Source of the DNA: Trypanosoma brucei gambiense DAL972
Lineage: Eukaryota > Euglenozoa > Kinetoplastea > Trypanosomatida > Trypanosomatidae
NCBI RefSeq assembly: GCF_000210295.1
Contig: NC_026742.1
Location: 1,736,001 to 1,800,000 of the forward strand
DNA length: 64,000 bases
Direction: 5' to 3'
In this document: piece by piece, positions 8,840 to 18,431 of the stretch
Layout: each line of letters opens with the position of its first letter
Position numbering within the stretch: position 1 is the stretch's first letter
Notes under the pieces: generated by a model
Seen by the model: the letters and a program-made list of their open reading frames with translations, nothing else
What the model was told of the DNA's origin: nothing
Database searches by the model: none
Program-made: the position numbers and the translations under genes

Positions 8840-11475
8840 GCATAGGCTATAATATAGTGTGCATCGACCCTACCAATAATATGTGCGTCTTCCAGTTGCC
8901 GTGCATCCTCTCACCAAGGCTTGAATGCCGTCTCACATTCGATAATTATGGCATTGTCCTTGGGCATCCTTTACAGTGCGCTCCATCTTTTAAAAAAGAA
9001 AAATATACACGTCCGTTGTCGAAACCGAGGACGCGTCCATACAATCAATTGGAAGACGTCTGCCCCTCTCCTTTTCCCTTGATCCGCCATGCTTCCGGGA
9101 GGGGGACCTATGGCTGGGCAAACCAGTTAGGAGACGGCAATCGGACGACAATATGTCATGACATAATATCACGCAGATGCCGGGTCCGAGTAAATCCAGT
9201 CTATGCCGTTTCCAGTGCATGGGACGCCGTTTTGCACTTCCATCATTGTCTCGTCGATTTGGTCCAGTCGTTCGGTGATGCGAGTTCGCCCGTTTCTAAG
9301 AGACATAAGCGGTTCTTTGAGGTTGGCGAGGCGGTTTTTGACATCCTGCAATTCCTCGCAGGATATCTTAATGCCTTTAATTTGGTTAATCGTATTGGCA
9401 TCCAGACGGTTGATGGCTTTAACTAACTCGTCCCAGTGTCAGTGTACGACCGTATTTAGAATCTCTGGACCGACCGAGTGAGTAAGAGAGTGAACCAGTT
9501 GAGAGGTCTCGCCGACTGTGATCGACGGTCGCTTTATTTGGGTACGGCGGCTCTCACGAAAGCAATAAGAAAAATGCAAAACGCATATTCACGTTAAACG
9601 GCTCGCGTTGGCCGGAAAATTCTGGAGGAAACGCAGTTTGTCAGCGCGTAGTTAACGTGCGGGGGGCGGTGCTGTGCGAACTGTGCTTATGATGCTTTAT
9701 AAAATGATATAAACCAGGCGAGATCTGCATTCATGAACGCCCTCTGTTTCCGGATCGTGGGATGGCCGGCGTGTGTGGTGGATGAAACCCTGACCCGCGC
9801 GTGGGAAGGCGGTGCAACGCGACCAGATCAAGCAGCTTGCGGGCGTTGCTGACTAATAGTTGTTAAGAGGCAAACCTGTTGGTTTGGAGGACTTTGGGGC
9901 GCACCCGGGTGGAGATGTTTCAGATACGGAAGGGTTGGAAGAGTTGGAAGGGAGATGCGAATCCACCATCTTACGCGAAGTGGGAGGCACGAAAAGGAAG
10001 CACGGCAACTGTAGCAAAAGCAACGTGAATGCCAGCGGTGTGTTTGCGCTGTTTTCGCGGCGCTGGAAAGTGTGCAAAGACCGGAAAAATAGAGTTGTGG
10101 TTCATGTAAAACCGCATGCGTGCAATGCCCGGTGGTGAAGCAGGATTTAAGAAAAAAAAAAAAGATAAATACGCGGGGGGGGGAAGCTTACGAGTTCAAC
10201 ATGTGAAAGGTGTTTCGTAGCAGGGGCTCTGATAATGCACATCAACCTCGTGAGTATGCACGGCCCCGTGGCACCGCTAAAGGGACTACGAGCAGTGGAG
10301 GGAAAGTGGGGTTAGCCATAGCCGCGCCGGTGTTGAAACCAAAATAAAAAAAGGGATGACGTGGAGGTAACAGTTAAGGAAGGGGAGGATAGAGAGAACA
10401 GGGTGGGGTTGGAATAAAATGTTCCTAGTAAACTTTTGATGTTCGCGGGGCACGTGGGACTCCAGAGTAAGGAGAGGTGCGCACTTAAGGCACACACAAG
10501 AAAAATGCATAATGAATCCGACTGCGCGCTCCGAGGGGTTTCCTGACGCTTTTATAAGGAAGTGGAAGGTGTAAAGTGAAACCCACCAGTGCCCCATACT
10601 GCGGCTAAACGTAAGCGAGGCGAGTTGGTCTAAAAGGTTTAGTAGGAAGGATACACGGCGATGGAAAGAAGGACGTTTACAACAAATTGAAGTTGGGCAT
10701 CCAAGGATTGCTGAGCCACTTGCCCGAATGCACTGCCGTGGAGAAGCTGAAGATGAAGCATGAACTAATAGGCTTGACGAAGAAAGTGTCTGATGGGTTC
10801 TCTGCCTGTGCTCCCCAGCAGAGAAGACCCAGACGAATAGAGAAAAAAAACTCAGCGAAAAAGAAATTCAATCTAAAAAGAGAAGGGGGTCATCTTCCCA
10901 CAGGGGGAATACCGACCATCGGAATTGCCACCTTTGGAGTTTTTTTTTGTTAAAAAAGGGATATAAACATTCTCTTATCTTTGAATGCAGCATTGCCTTT
11001 GAGAACTTGAAGAAAAAAAAGTAGCAAAAGAGGTATTTCAGTTCTTTGCGAAAACACAAGTATGTAAGAAAACTCAAGTGCGAAGAGGCCAGTGGTGACA
11101 AACACACATATGAAGACCATAAAATTAAGGCTCCTTGTCATCGTGTTCAAGTACGGCAAAACAGTTGCTTGCTGATACGTTTACTATTTAAAAATAAAAA
11201 CATTTTCTTTTTTGAAAAAATAACACAACTACTGCTAAGAAGGTAAACAAGCTGTTCTACGGGCGTTTCGTCCCTCTGCCGGCATTCCAAACCCTCAAAC
11301 GAATATTTTGGTTAGAAGGAGCGAATACGCGGCGATGGGATGTATGTCTTTTGAAAATAAATAAAAAAAAATAAAGAAGTTAAGTGCACACTAGTGCTTT
11401 GGAAAAAAAATAATAATAACAATAATAGTAAAAGGATCAGAAAATAGTCCTCATTTACATATCCAACACGCACCG

Positions 11476-12045
11476 TTATGACATCATTAACATCGCGGAA
11501 ACTAAGAGCAGCAATGGAACAACGTTTGTGCTTAACGATGCCGCCAACACCTCTGTGCCACCTCCATTGGACTCACACTCTCCACCGTCTACGCACGTGT
11601 CGGTCTTCGTTACTTCCGTTACATCTTCGGGATCTTCGATGTCATCCTTCTGCAGGCCATCAACATCACTTTTGACAGCAGGGCTTTTTGTTTCAACATT
11701 TGTTCCCTCAACTGCTCCTTTGGTGTCTGAGTTCCCCCCATTCCCCTCTTGAAGGTTGTTGTCATCACTTTTGTTGGTCGGACCTTTGGGTTTGGCACCT
11801 GCTTCTTCATCACTTTTACTGCCATCGGGATATTCCATATCTTTCTCATACGGGATGCTGGCCTCCTCCTCCTCTTCTTCTTCTACGTCAGGCGGATCCT
11901 CAATGTCTCCTCTACTAACGCCAGGATTGTTGAGGAATTTATTCACCAGCCCTGCTGCTGCCCCCTTTGCTTCCACTTCTCCATTTAAAAGAGAGCCATT
12001 CACGAGCATCGCAACCAAGTATGCCAAAAGAGCCGTTAGCCTCAT
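11476..12045 (-). CDS. Acidic GPI-anchored surface protein (procyclin-like), unrecognised family
   Basis: 189 residues. An N-terminal signal peptide (about 1-26, hydrophobic core ALLAYLVAML) and a C-terminal hydrophobic tail (about 176-189, VVPLLLLVSAMLMMS) preceded by small residues (S159-N-G-G-G163) are the classic marks of a GPI-anchored protein. The mature part is very acidic and hydrophilic, with an E7 run at 55-61 and two copies of a DIEDPxDV motif (47-54 and 135-142). There are two cysteines (151, 157) and one possible N-glycosylation site (NKS, 91-93). Overall it resembles procyclin-type coat proteins in plan but lacks EP or GPEET repeats, and I cannot name the family. It is the last gene of the - array, next to the convergent zone. 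A trans-splice acceptor at 12083-12126 supports expression. Life-cycle-stage regulation is plausible but is inference. Confidence 0.75.
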   Translation of the reverse strand: MRLTALLAYLVAMLVNGSLLNGEVEAKGAAAGLVNKFLNNPGVSRGDIEDPPDVEEEEEEEASIPYEKDMEYPDGSKSDEEAGAKPKGPTNKSDDNNLQEGNGGNSDTKGAVEGTNVETKSPAVKSDVDGLQKDDIEDPEDVTEVTKTDTCVDGGECESNGGGTEVLAASLSTNVVPLLLLVSAMLMMS

Positions 12046-12082
12046 CTATTCTTTTTTTTTTCGCGTCCCAATGTTGCCTTAT

Positions 12083-12126
12083 CTTGATTTAATTATTTAT
12101 TTTGAAAGAAATACGGGGAGAGCACA
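12083..12126 (-). promoter_or_regulatory. Probable spliced-leader acceptor of the GPI surface protein gene
   Basis: On the - strand a pyrimidine run (TGTGCTCTCCCCGTATTTC) is followed about 20 bases later by the first AG at 12084-12083, 38 bases before the ATG at 12045. It supports the chosen start and transcription in the - direction. Confidence 0.55.
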
Positions 12127-12324
12127 CCAGGCATTTATATCGAAGGAATGCTCCCAGAAAAAGTTGGTAACTATCAATGTGAGGCTGTATCAAAAGCAAT
12201 GTTTGTCCAACCCAAAGGTTTGGTACGATTTGGACAAACTTCCGCCCCTCCGCTATGCTGAGTTTGTCTCCCACATTTCGTGGGGAATGGACCAGGCCGT
12301 GATGAAACTACGGCGGTTCCAGAA

Positions 12325-12576
12325 CCCCCCCCCCAAAGGGAAAATGTTACGGATGCAGCCTCTTTTTGTGTAAAATGTGAAAAAAAAATTTCGAAAACAT
12401 GCTTTGAAAGACGATATATGGTTGCGAATTCTCTCCCCCTCCCCCCCCCCCCTAAAAGACCACATTGACCCTTCGCAGCTGGTCAAATACTCAGGGGTAA
12501 CTCGTCGTCTTCCCCAGTGCATGCGTTTGCGCGTGTCGGTAGCTGTGCTTGAGAAGTGTTTCCCCCCCCCTCCCCC
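12325..12576 (-). repeat. Cluster of poly-G/poly-C tracts
   Basis: C runs on the + strand at 12325-12334 (10), 12435-12439 with 12441-12452 (5 and 12), and 12562-12570 with 12572-12576 (9 and 5) give G-rich tracts on the transcribed - strand product. They lie between the surface-protein gene and the tRNA gene. They could fold into G-quadruplexes or may simply be low-complexity sequence. Confidence 0.5.
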
Positions 12577-12753
12577 ATCGACACGCAAAACAACGTCCAT
12601 CTCGACTTCATTATAAACAACCCTCCCCTCCATGCCTTCAAAAAACGCAAACAGGGTTACACCTCCAACGCCCATGTCGCAAACGAAGGAGCGAAGCTTT
12701 GCTGATTTCGGTTCCAGGAACGATACCGTACAAATTTTTAGTGTCGGCGCGCG

Positions 12754-12824
12754 GCGCAGTTGGTCTAGTGGTAGAATTCTCGCCTGCCACGCGGGAGGCC
12801 CGGGTTCGATTCCCGGACTGCGCA
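12754..12824 (+). tRNA. tRNA-Gly (anticodon GCC)
   Basis: The 71-base sequence folds as a tRNA. The acceptor stem GCGCAGT (12754-12760) pairs with ACTGCGC (12817-12823) and is followed by discriminator A. The D-arm carries the A-box-like TGGTCTAGTGG, the anticodon arm CTCGC / GCGGG encloses loop CTGCCAC with anticodon GCC at 12786-12788, and the T-arm carries GGTTCGATTCC (B box). There is no intron and no encoded CCA. A T5 run follows directly. It is transcribed by Pol III on the + strand, opposite to all flanking Pol II genes; tRNA genes near array ends are common in trypanosomatids and may help separate transcription units. Confidence 0.97.
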
Positions 12825-12827
12825 TCG

Positions 12828-12832
12828 TTTTT
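12828..12832 (+). terminator. Pol III terminator (T5)
   Basis: Five T residues beginning four bases after the tRNA-Gly discriminator base form the expected Pol III termination signal. Confidence 0.85.
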
Positions 12833-13571
12833 CTGCCGCATGCAGAACCCACCATTTTTTTTTCACTTATTTGGGACGACCGTGCTATTTTGTTGGTGTG
12901 GTTGCTGTTGTTTGTTTGCCATCATTTCGCTACGGTGACGATAATTCCCCACCACGCTTTGTCTCCACATTTGCAAAAATTACGCTAACGGAGGGTGCTG
13001 TAGAAACATGAGCGTTCCCCGGAGGCACCGCAAGTCCGCTTGGTACATCAAACCTCAGAGACGAGAAGGGACGAAACTCGTTTAGACCCGATGTTGGTCG
13101 GAACGGGCCATTCACACAGGTTTCACCGTCGCCGACCCAGCTCACCATACAAAATTACCCCTCGCGCTTAACATCCACGGACACCGAGACGCTCATATGA
13201 TAATAACTACGATTTCGCAGTTGCTGTTTCACAGCGTGTATGAACTGTTTCAAACCACACACGCCAAATGACGCGACACAACAAACTAATAAACGCACAG
13301 TAAAAAAAAATGAATGAGCATCCAACTGCGCAAATTCATTGATAGAGAACGCCTGTAAACAAAACCACAAACAATGCAGCCACGTCCACATTAGAAGCGT
13401 ATAGCACTGTTACCTCTCACTAAAGTGTTAAACGGGAACTGCAGCTGCTGCGCTACAGAGTCGATAGTCACAGCGTCCCCCGGTGTTTGCATCCGAAGAG
13501 ATGATGACGGGAGGGAACCATTTCCAGCTTCTTTTTCCCCCTTCTTTTTTTTTTTTCAGGAGCTTGTAACG
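12833..13571. other. Intergenic downstream of the tRNA
   Basis: I see no supported gene. Short - strand frames here lack domain features, and this is probably 3' UTR of the membrane-protein gene that ends at 13572. Confidence 0.45.
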
Positions 13572-13928
13572 CTATGCACTCTCTCCGGAGCGTCGCGAGA
13601 CCTCCAATTCCTCCTCAACGGTGTCCACATCGAACCCGAGACCCCTCATTTCCTCAAGGTACCGTTGCGTTGGATCACCACTGGCGTCCACTGCTTCTTT
13701 TCGTGAGCGCTGCCTCCGCATGGCATACGCGAAGGCGGCCACACCACCGCCAAACACAAAAAATGCGCGCAAGCCGCGCCACGCCAACCCCCGGAGAATC
13801 TGTGTGTTTTGCTCAAAGCACTCCGAACCAATCTTCTCCGCGATTCGCATATTCTGCCGCGTCCGCTCATCAAGCCCCAACGGCGGTTTTTCACCACCAC
13901 CACCACCACCATCCCCGCTCATTGCCAT
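13572..13928 (-). CDS. Small single-pass membrane protein, function unknown
   Basis: 118 residues beginning MAMSG followed by a Gly6 run (encoded by a CCACCACCACC repeat on the + strand). Residues about 53-69 (RAFFVFGGGVAAFAYAM) are a probable membrane helix flanked by basic residues on both sides (RGLRA before, RRQRSRK after). The C-terminal part is amphipathic and acidic (YLEEMRGLGFDVDTVEEEL). The helix followed by a strongly basic patch, and the short length, would suit a mitochondrial or ER tail-anchored or inner-membrane protein, but no family is recognised. It reads like real coding sequence (charged, ordered composition, ATG start, co-directional with neighbours). Confidence 0.6.
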   Translation of the reverse strand: MAMSGDGGGGGGEKPPLGLDERTRQNMRIAEKIGSECFEQNTQILRGLAWRGLRAFFVFGGGVAAFAYAMRRQRSRKEAVDASGDPTQRYLEEMRGLGFDVDTVEEELEVSRRSGESA

Positions 13929-15452
13929 ACGCTAAGCTGAATGCGTTTCGGCTAAATAATTCCACACACTATGTCCCCCTTAACTGTATGAGTGTTCCCC
14001 CGATCGCTTCCTTTATCCGCTTGCTTGTTTGGAGAAGGCACTTCGTTCGCCCTATTTCCCGTGTATGCAGCAAGGTAAACAACAAAAAAACACATGAAAG
14101 AAGTGGAGTGGGCCACTGGAGATGCAAATGTCTTCGCCATCGAGTACACACTCATGTTGTTGGTTAAAGGCATCCGTCTGCTTTGAGTACGGCCTGTTCT
14201 GCGTTAAGTGGGGTGGGAACATAATAATTTTAAACATGGCGCCATCTCAAGGAGTGGTGAAACTTCTGCCCACGCCGGCAAGATGTGTACAGTACGGTGC
14301 GACAGTTGATAACGCGCAACACAACGCGGAAAGGGAAGGGAAGGGAAAGTAAAGTAAAGGGGGCGGGAGGGGGAAAGAAAAAGGCTAAAACAAATTTGAG
14401 GTGGAAGCAGCGGGTGTAAAAAGTAAAATGATTGGGGAGCGATTGTCTCCTCACAATGCCACTTTCCTCCCTCAAAAAAAAAAAAACTCGCGCGCAGCAC
14501 ACAAAAAATGTTTCCTTCAAATGCGTTTCCCCTTCCCTCACAACTCTACAACTTGTTCCCAACGGGCCACCGGCAGGAAAATATCTCGGAGAGGGGGAAA
14601 AAGAAAAGAGGCCGATGCGCAAAAAACGACGGCGCGGAGCATCACGTGGTTATCGGCAACCGCTGTGGTGGTCGAGCCGATGTTTGGTGGTCGTAAAACC
14701 AGCGATGATCCGCAGACACGAACGTGTGAAGTTTTCGCCCTCTCGTAGGCGAAAGTGGCGATAAACCATAAACTTTTTTTTTGTGTGTTGAGAGAGCGGG
14801 ATTCCGGTTTTACCCCTTTGAGTTGTTCTTTGGTCGTGAGGGATTGAAGAGGGGGACAAAACAAGATAGCGGAGAGCGCCTCATTTCCTCCCTTCATCAT
14901 GCCGCTAGCCATTCCTCCTCATCGTCATATGCGCCCAACGAGTGGCACTCCCCTTCAATTGTTATGAACAAAAATTCAATAAAAGCAGGCAAGGATACCG
15001 AACAAAAACAGAAAAGAAAAAAAACAACCAAACGGGAAACTGCCGCCGAGGACTCTAGCCACGTTGACCTGCAAATGCTGCCTCACTTCAGCCGGATGCC
15101 ATCTCACCCCTCCGTACCTCAAGGGAAAGAAGATTTGGCCGCTTTTACTTCTTTTTTTTAAAAAAAGAAAAATATCTCTGCCTTCTTCCTCTTTGGCGCC
15201 ACAAAGGTGAAGGGACGTAGCAAGTGATCAAATACAGTTAGATAGATATGGCGGATGGAAATACCGCAGTAGGGTTATACGTATATGCGAGCATGTATTA
15301 TAGATGTCAAAAAGGCAATTCCACGTGCCTAGATCCATACAGCCAATAGTTTGTGGTTTCCCCACGCACGCACTACCTTTTACCACGAAAAATTAAAAAA
15401 AAACCCGTACACCGAGAGTGAAGCAACAGCCACATCATCGTGCCTATCGGGT
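13929..15452. other. Intergenic, no gene recognised
   Basis: About 1.5 kb with several overlapping short frames on both strands, none with domain features or consistent start context. It contains a T8A7 dyad at 15152-15166. It presumably holds the 5' leader of the membrane-protein gene and the long 3' UTR of the coiled-coil gene. Confidence 0.45.
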
Positions 15453-15950
15453 TTAACTTCGAAGCCTTGGTCGCCGAATGTGCAGCTGACGCGCGGGACT
15501 GGTGTTTCGGCTACCCGCGCTGCTGACACTAGGGGCACATACGCTCGAGGCGCTCGTCGGGAGGTTGATTAGCGATGGTTGAGTCTGCAGACGACCTCCA
15601 AACGGCCTGCGTGCGGAAGGACTCGACATTCTCGTTGTGCGGCTGTCCCGTCCCGGTGTTGCTTCCCTTTGAGTGTCTCCCCCCGTTCCCCTCATTTGAA
15701 GGTTAGATGTTGGGGAGGGGCGGCGCAACGGCGTGGTGGGACACTTTTGGTGTAGAGTATCCACCTTCTTCCCCAGGATAGTCACGACTGCCTGGAGGTT
15801 GCGGCAATCTGCCTCTCTATCTGCTAACTCCTGCGTGACTCTCGCAAGTTTTTCTTCAAATGTGTCCCTCTGGCGGCGCAGCTCGGCTTCAAATATAACC
15901 TTCTGCCGAAGAAGCTCCGCACGGAAGGCATCTAACTCATCAGAACTCAT
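15453..15950 (-). CDS. Coiled-coil protein with basic Ser/Arg/Pro-rich tail
   Basis: 165 residues. Residues 1-70 are a continuous coiled coil rich in Glu, Arg and Gln (ELLRQKVIFEAELRRQRDTF and similar heptads). Residues 75-165 are a basic low-complexity tail rich in Ser, Thr, Pro and Arg (pI clearly high), including SP/TP sites that could be phosphorylated. Such proteins are frequent in the trypanosome cytoskeleton and flagellum, but there is no specific motif and I do not recognise the family. ATG start at 15950, same direction as neighbours. Confidence 0.6.
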   Translation of the reverse strand: MSSDELDAFRAELLRQKVIFEAELRRQRDTFEEKLARVTQELADREADCRNLQAVVTILGKKVDTLHQKCPTTPLRRPSPTSNLQMRGTGGDTQREATPGRDSRTTRMSSPSARRPFGGRLQTQPSLINLPTSASSVCAPSVSSAGSRNTSPARQLHIRRPRLRS

Positions 15951-16358
15951 ACTGACACAACAGGCAGCGGGGTGCCAAATGTTTAATGAACCTCCAAGGT
16001 GATTCCCTTCTATAAATGTTGCTTTTTTCCCTTTAAATTCTTCTCCCTATCCTCAACGACTTCCTTAACCTACCCAACTGCATTCAAAGAGGAGGAGATG
16101 ATGCCAATAAGCAATGATAAGTGGTACCAACGATGTGCTGACGTGAAAGGTTGTCTAGTCTTCCACAACTCTTGTTTGGAAACCAATGAACATATATATT
16201 AATTACGCGCTTCCAACAACCTTAGCTGCACGTGTTGGAAACAAAAACGAAGGTAATCATCCGACGTAGGTAAAAGAGGAAGTAGGGAACATCTTGTGAC
16301 TCGCCATCGGAAACTCGCATTGCCTGCACACGCAAGCGACAACCAACATGTACCACCA
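15951..16358. other. Intergenic, no gene recognised
   Basis: UTR sequence between the coiled-coil gene and the reductase gene; no additional gene or RNA is seen. Confidence 0.45.
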
Positions 16359-18431
16359 TCAGTACACGTCCTTCAAGTATCTACCTTCCCGCTCCATCCT
16401 CGCCAGGAACTCAACTGCTGCCTCTTCGGCGAATCCACCATACTCCAGCAACTTTAATATTGCCTTGTCCACGCTACGCGATACCCGTGATGCATCACCC
16501 GAAATGTAAATAAGACAACCACCGCCCACGCGACTGGTCAAGAGTTTCAGGAGGTAATCTTGGTGTTTCTCCAAAAGGTGTGTGACATAGTACTTCTCAG
16601 GTTGATCCCGGCTGAATGCAGCATCAACTAGTGTCAACACGGAGTCACAGCGTACACCGGCGGAAGGAAGTTTCCCCTCACCGTGTGGACACCATTGGCG
16701 CACCTCACGCTCCACAAAATATTCCGATGAGCGGTTTCGATTACCAAAGAAGAGAACCATGGGCCCATGTTCGACCGCAGCTTGCTTCTTCAGCACCGCC
16801 TCCCGTCTGTAGCAGAAACCGATCATTGAAGCAACGCCGGTTCCAGGACCAATCATCACCACCGGGCGCCCGCTACACTTTTGGGGGAGGTGAAACGTTG
16901 ACTTGCGAACAAATGCGGTTACTTTCGCTCCAACGGAAAGGTGGTGAAGAAATAAGGAGTTTACGCCATCCGGAATGATGCGGATGAATGCCTCCACTGT
17001 CGTGGGGTGCGTTAACATATCCGATGCAATAGAATAGAACCTGGGTTGCATTCGTGGCATCGCTTCCACAAAGTGCCCGACAGGAAGCCTTCCACGCCAA
17101 CTACAAAACATTTTCAGGCAATCCAGAACGGTATAATGGCCTCTGCGGTAGGATGGTGTCGATGTTCCAAACTCTGCTACAGCATTGAGAGAATGTCCTC
17201 CACGAAGAAAATCAATCATTGCTGTTTTTTCCTCAATTTCCGAGCAGTACCTTGCCAGGAGGCGCAACATGGACTTCCGAGGTTTGCCACACAAATCCAG
17301 GTACCGCTCGAACACCGTTCTCAGTGTTACACGCGCAGGAAGAGTATTTCGCAACGAAGCTCTAGCGCGTGCATTAACGGGCGAGCACAACTCCACTGGC
17401 TTTGTCCAGTCCGTCAAGGGGATGTTCAAAACCTGCCTATAAGCTTCAACTACGTCAGGTGGATTAGCGGGGTAAATTCCCAAATGGTCACCCGCCTGAT
17501 ACTTTACAGTGTGACCGCCAAAGCCCAATACGAGATGCAGCACATAGGAGCCATCTTCTCGCTCGCTCGTTCGCCTCGTTTTGGCTTCCAACACAAACTG
17601 CCCCGGATATTGTCCAGACGGTTCCAGCAACGATGGTGGTGGAGCAAAAGGCAGTGTATCCGCTGGTTTATCCGGTATGAAGCGGAACAGTAACTGTGGT
17701 TGTGGTGGTTTGTCCGACAACGCCTCCAGTTTCATTCCGCATGTTTCTTTAAGTTTCTTCGTGAGAGTCTCCTCCCACGCGTCGAAAAGATCATCCCTCA
17801 GAGGGTCACGTGCGTCGCCGATACCAATAGGGACCAGTTCCGTTCCTCCACCCTTTTGCAGTAGCCCATCGACATCAACCCCCGCCCGGCAGAAATACTT
17901 GTACGAACTCTCCCCCAAAGCGAACACGGCGTAGAAGACGTCCTTAAATGGCTCAGCACCTCCTTCCAAACCCCTGCGCACCACCGCCTTCATTTGTATG
18001 AAGAGGGAGAAAAAGTTGTCAGGCACCTCCCCTTCACCTGTGGTTGACACAACAAACACCACTACGGGCATCTGGGTGCCTTTACTTGCTGGAAAAAGTG
18101 GCTGTTGAGGAGTATGTTGAGCAAGATAAGGCCACGCGGAAGGGTCAATGAGTGCGATGTCAGCACCCCGTTCTCGCAGATTGGTCACGAGGGTCTTGGC
18201 ATACATTTCAGCATTTCCAGAAACACTTCCGTAGATCACTAATATCGCTTCGTCCTGATAAGTTTGGCACCCCTTGCTCGCTTGCCCGTTCTGCAGCATA
18301 TTCGCGTATTTGGCCGAGAGTGACCGTTCATTGGGCAGACAACCCCTCCGCGTAACCCATACGCGCACCGCAAAGGCCACTAGGCACGTCCCCGCGAGGA
18401 TACCAGATGCGGTGCAGAACCGACGAAACAT
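16359..18431 (-). CDS. CPR: NADPH-cytochrome P450 reductase (membrane-anchored diflavin reductase)
   Basis: 690 residues, the usual length for the family. Residues about 10-26 form an N-terminal membrane anchor. The FMN (flavodoxin) domain has VIYGSVSGNAE (about 65-75), STTGEGEVPDNF (129-140) and FALGESSYKYF (170-180). The FAD domain has PRFYSIASD near 465, the RxYS flavin motif. The NADPH domain has the GPGTGVASMIGF loop near 528 and VLFFGNRNRSSEYF. The C-terminus reads GRYLKDVY, with the terminal aromatic residue that stacks on the flavin. All electron-transfer modules look intact. The protein passes electrons from NADPH to ER cytochromes P450, such as sterol 14-demethylase, and possibly to other heme proteins. 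The N-terminal anchor argues against the cytosolic Tah18/NDOR1 type. Trypanosomatids often carry several CPR copies, so this may be one paralogue. Confidence 0.9.
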   Translation of the reverse strand: MFRRFCTASGILAGTCLVAFAVRVWVTRRGCLPNERSLSAKYANMLQNGQASKGCQTYQDEAILVIYGSVSGNAEMYAKTLVTNLRERGADIALIDPSAWPYLAQHTPQQPLFPASKGTQMPVVVFVVSTTGEGEVPDNFFSLFIQMKAVVRRGLEGGAEPFKDVFYAVFALGESSYKYFCRAGVDVDGLLQKGGGTELVPIGIGDARDPLRDDLFDAWEETLTKKLKETCGMKLEALSDKPPQPQLLFRFIPDKPADTLPFAPPPSLLEPSGQYPGQFVLEAKTRRTSEREDGSYVLHLVLGFGGHTVKYQAGDHLGIYPANPPDVVEAYRQVLNIPLTDWTKPVELCSPVNARARASLRNTLPARVTLRTVFERYLDLCGKPRKSMLRLLARYCSEIEEKTAMIDFLRGGHSLNAVAEFGTSTPSYRRGHYTVLDCLKMFCSWRGRLPVGHFVEAMPRMQPRFYSIASDMLTHPTTVEAFIRIIPDGVNSLFLHHLSVGAKVTAFVRKSTFHLPQKCSGRPVVMIGPGTGVASMIGFCYRREAVLKKQAAVEHGPMVLFFGNRNRSSEYFVEREVRQWCPHGEGKLPSAGVRCDSVLTLVDAAFSRDQPEKYYVTHLLEKHQDYLLKLLTSRVGGGCLIYISGDASRVSRSVDKAILKLLEYGGFAEEAAVEFLARMEREGRYLKDVY

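Larger units (their letters stand above)
7230..9430 (-). mobile_element. Degenerate VIPER/DIRS-like retroelement (reverse transcriptase-RNase H remnant)
   Basis: Reading the - strand from 9430 downward gives a run of coherent but broken protein: a coiled coil (9430-9160, ending at a stop), an N-terminal RT segment with one stop (about 9000-8840), a reverse transcriptase palm (8839-8270), a thumb/connection segment (8219-8045) and an RNase H domain (about 7960-7740). The pieces are joined by frameshifts near 8838 and 8225 and by stops at 8084-8082, 8063-8061, 7916-7914 and 7853-7851. The RT-RNase H order, the palm motifs and the location in a trypanosomatid strand-switch region fit VIPER (a DIRS-like element) better than ingi-type LINEs, but I could not compare with a reference. 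The ends, and any SIRE-like termini, are not resolved. Confidence 0.6.
5816..11475. other. Convergent strand-switch region
   Basis: The + strand array ends at 5815 and the - strand array ends at 11476, so Pol II units run toward each other here. In trypanosomes such zones are usually transcription termination sites. The left and middle part (about 6280-9430) holds decayed - strand retroelement sequence. The remainder (5816-6280 and 9430-11475) shows only short, non-convincing frames, A/T homopolymers, a short TA-repeat patch at 5936-5972 and a TTG run at 7727-7746. No intact gene is visible across 5.6 kb. Confidence 0.7.

Noticed and set aside
9860..10138. 92-codon + strand frame in the convergent zone
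   Set aside because: No motif, no splice signal; it could be decayed element sequence but cannot be supported.
11476..12045. Assignment as true EP/GPEET procyclin or VSG
   Set aside because: No EP or GPEET repeats, and no VSG-type C-terminal cysteine pattern; only the general plan is shared.
14538..14912. 124-codon - strand frame with ATG start
   Set aside because: No pyrimidine-tract/AG signal just upstream, no recognisable domain, overlapped by equally long frames on the other strand.
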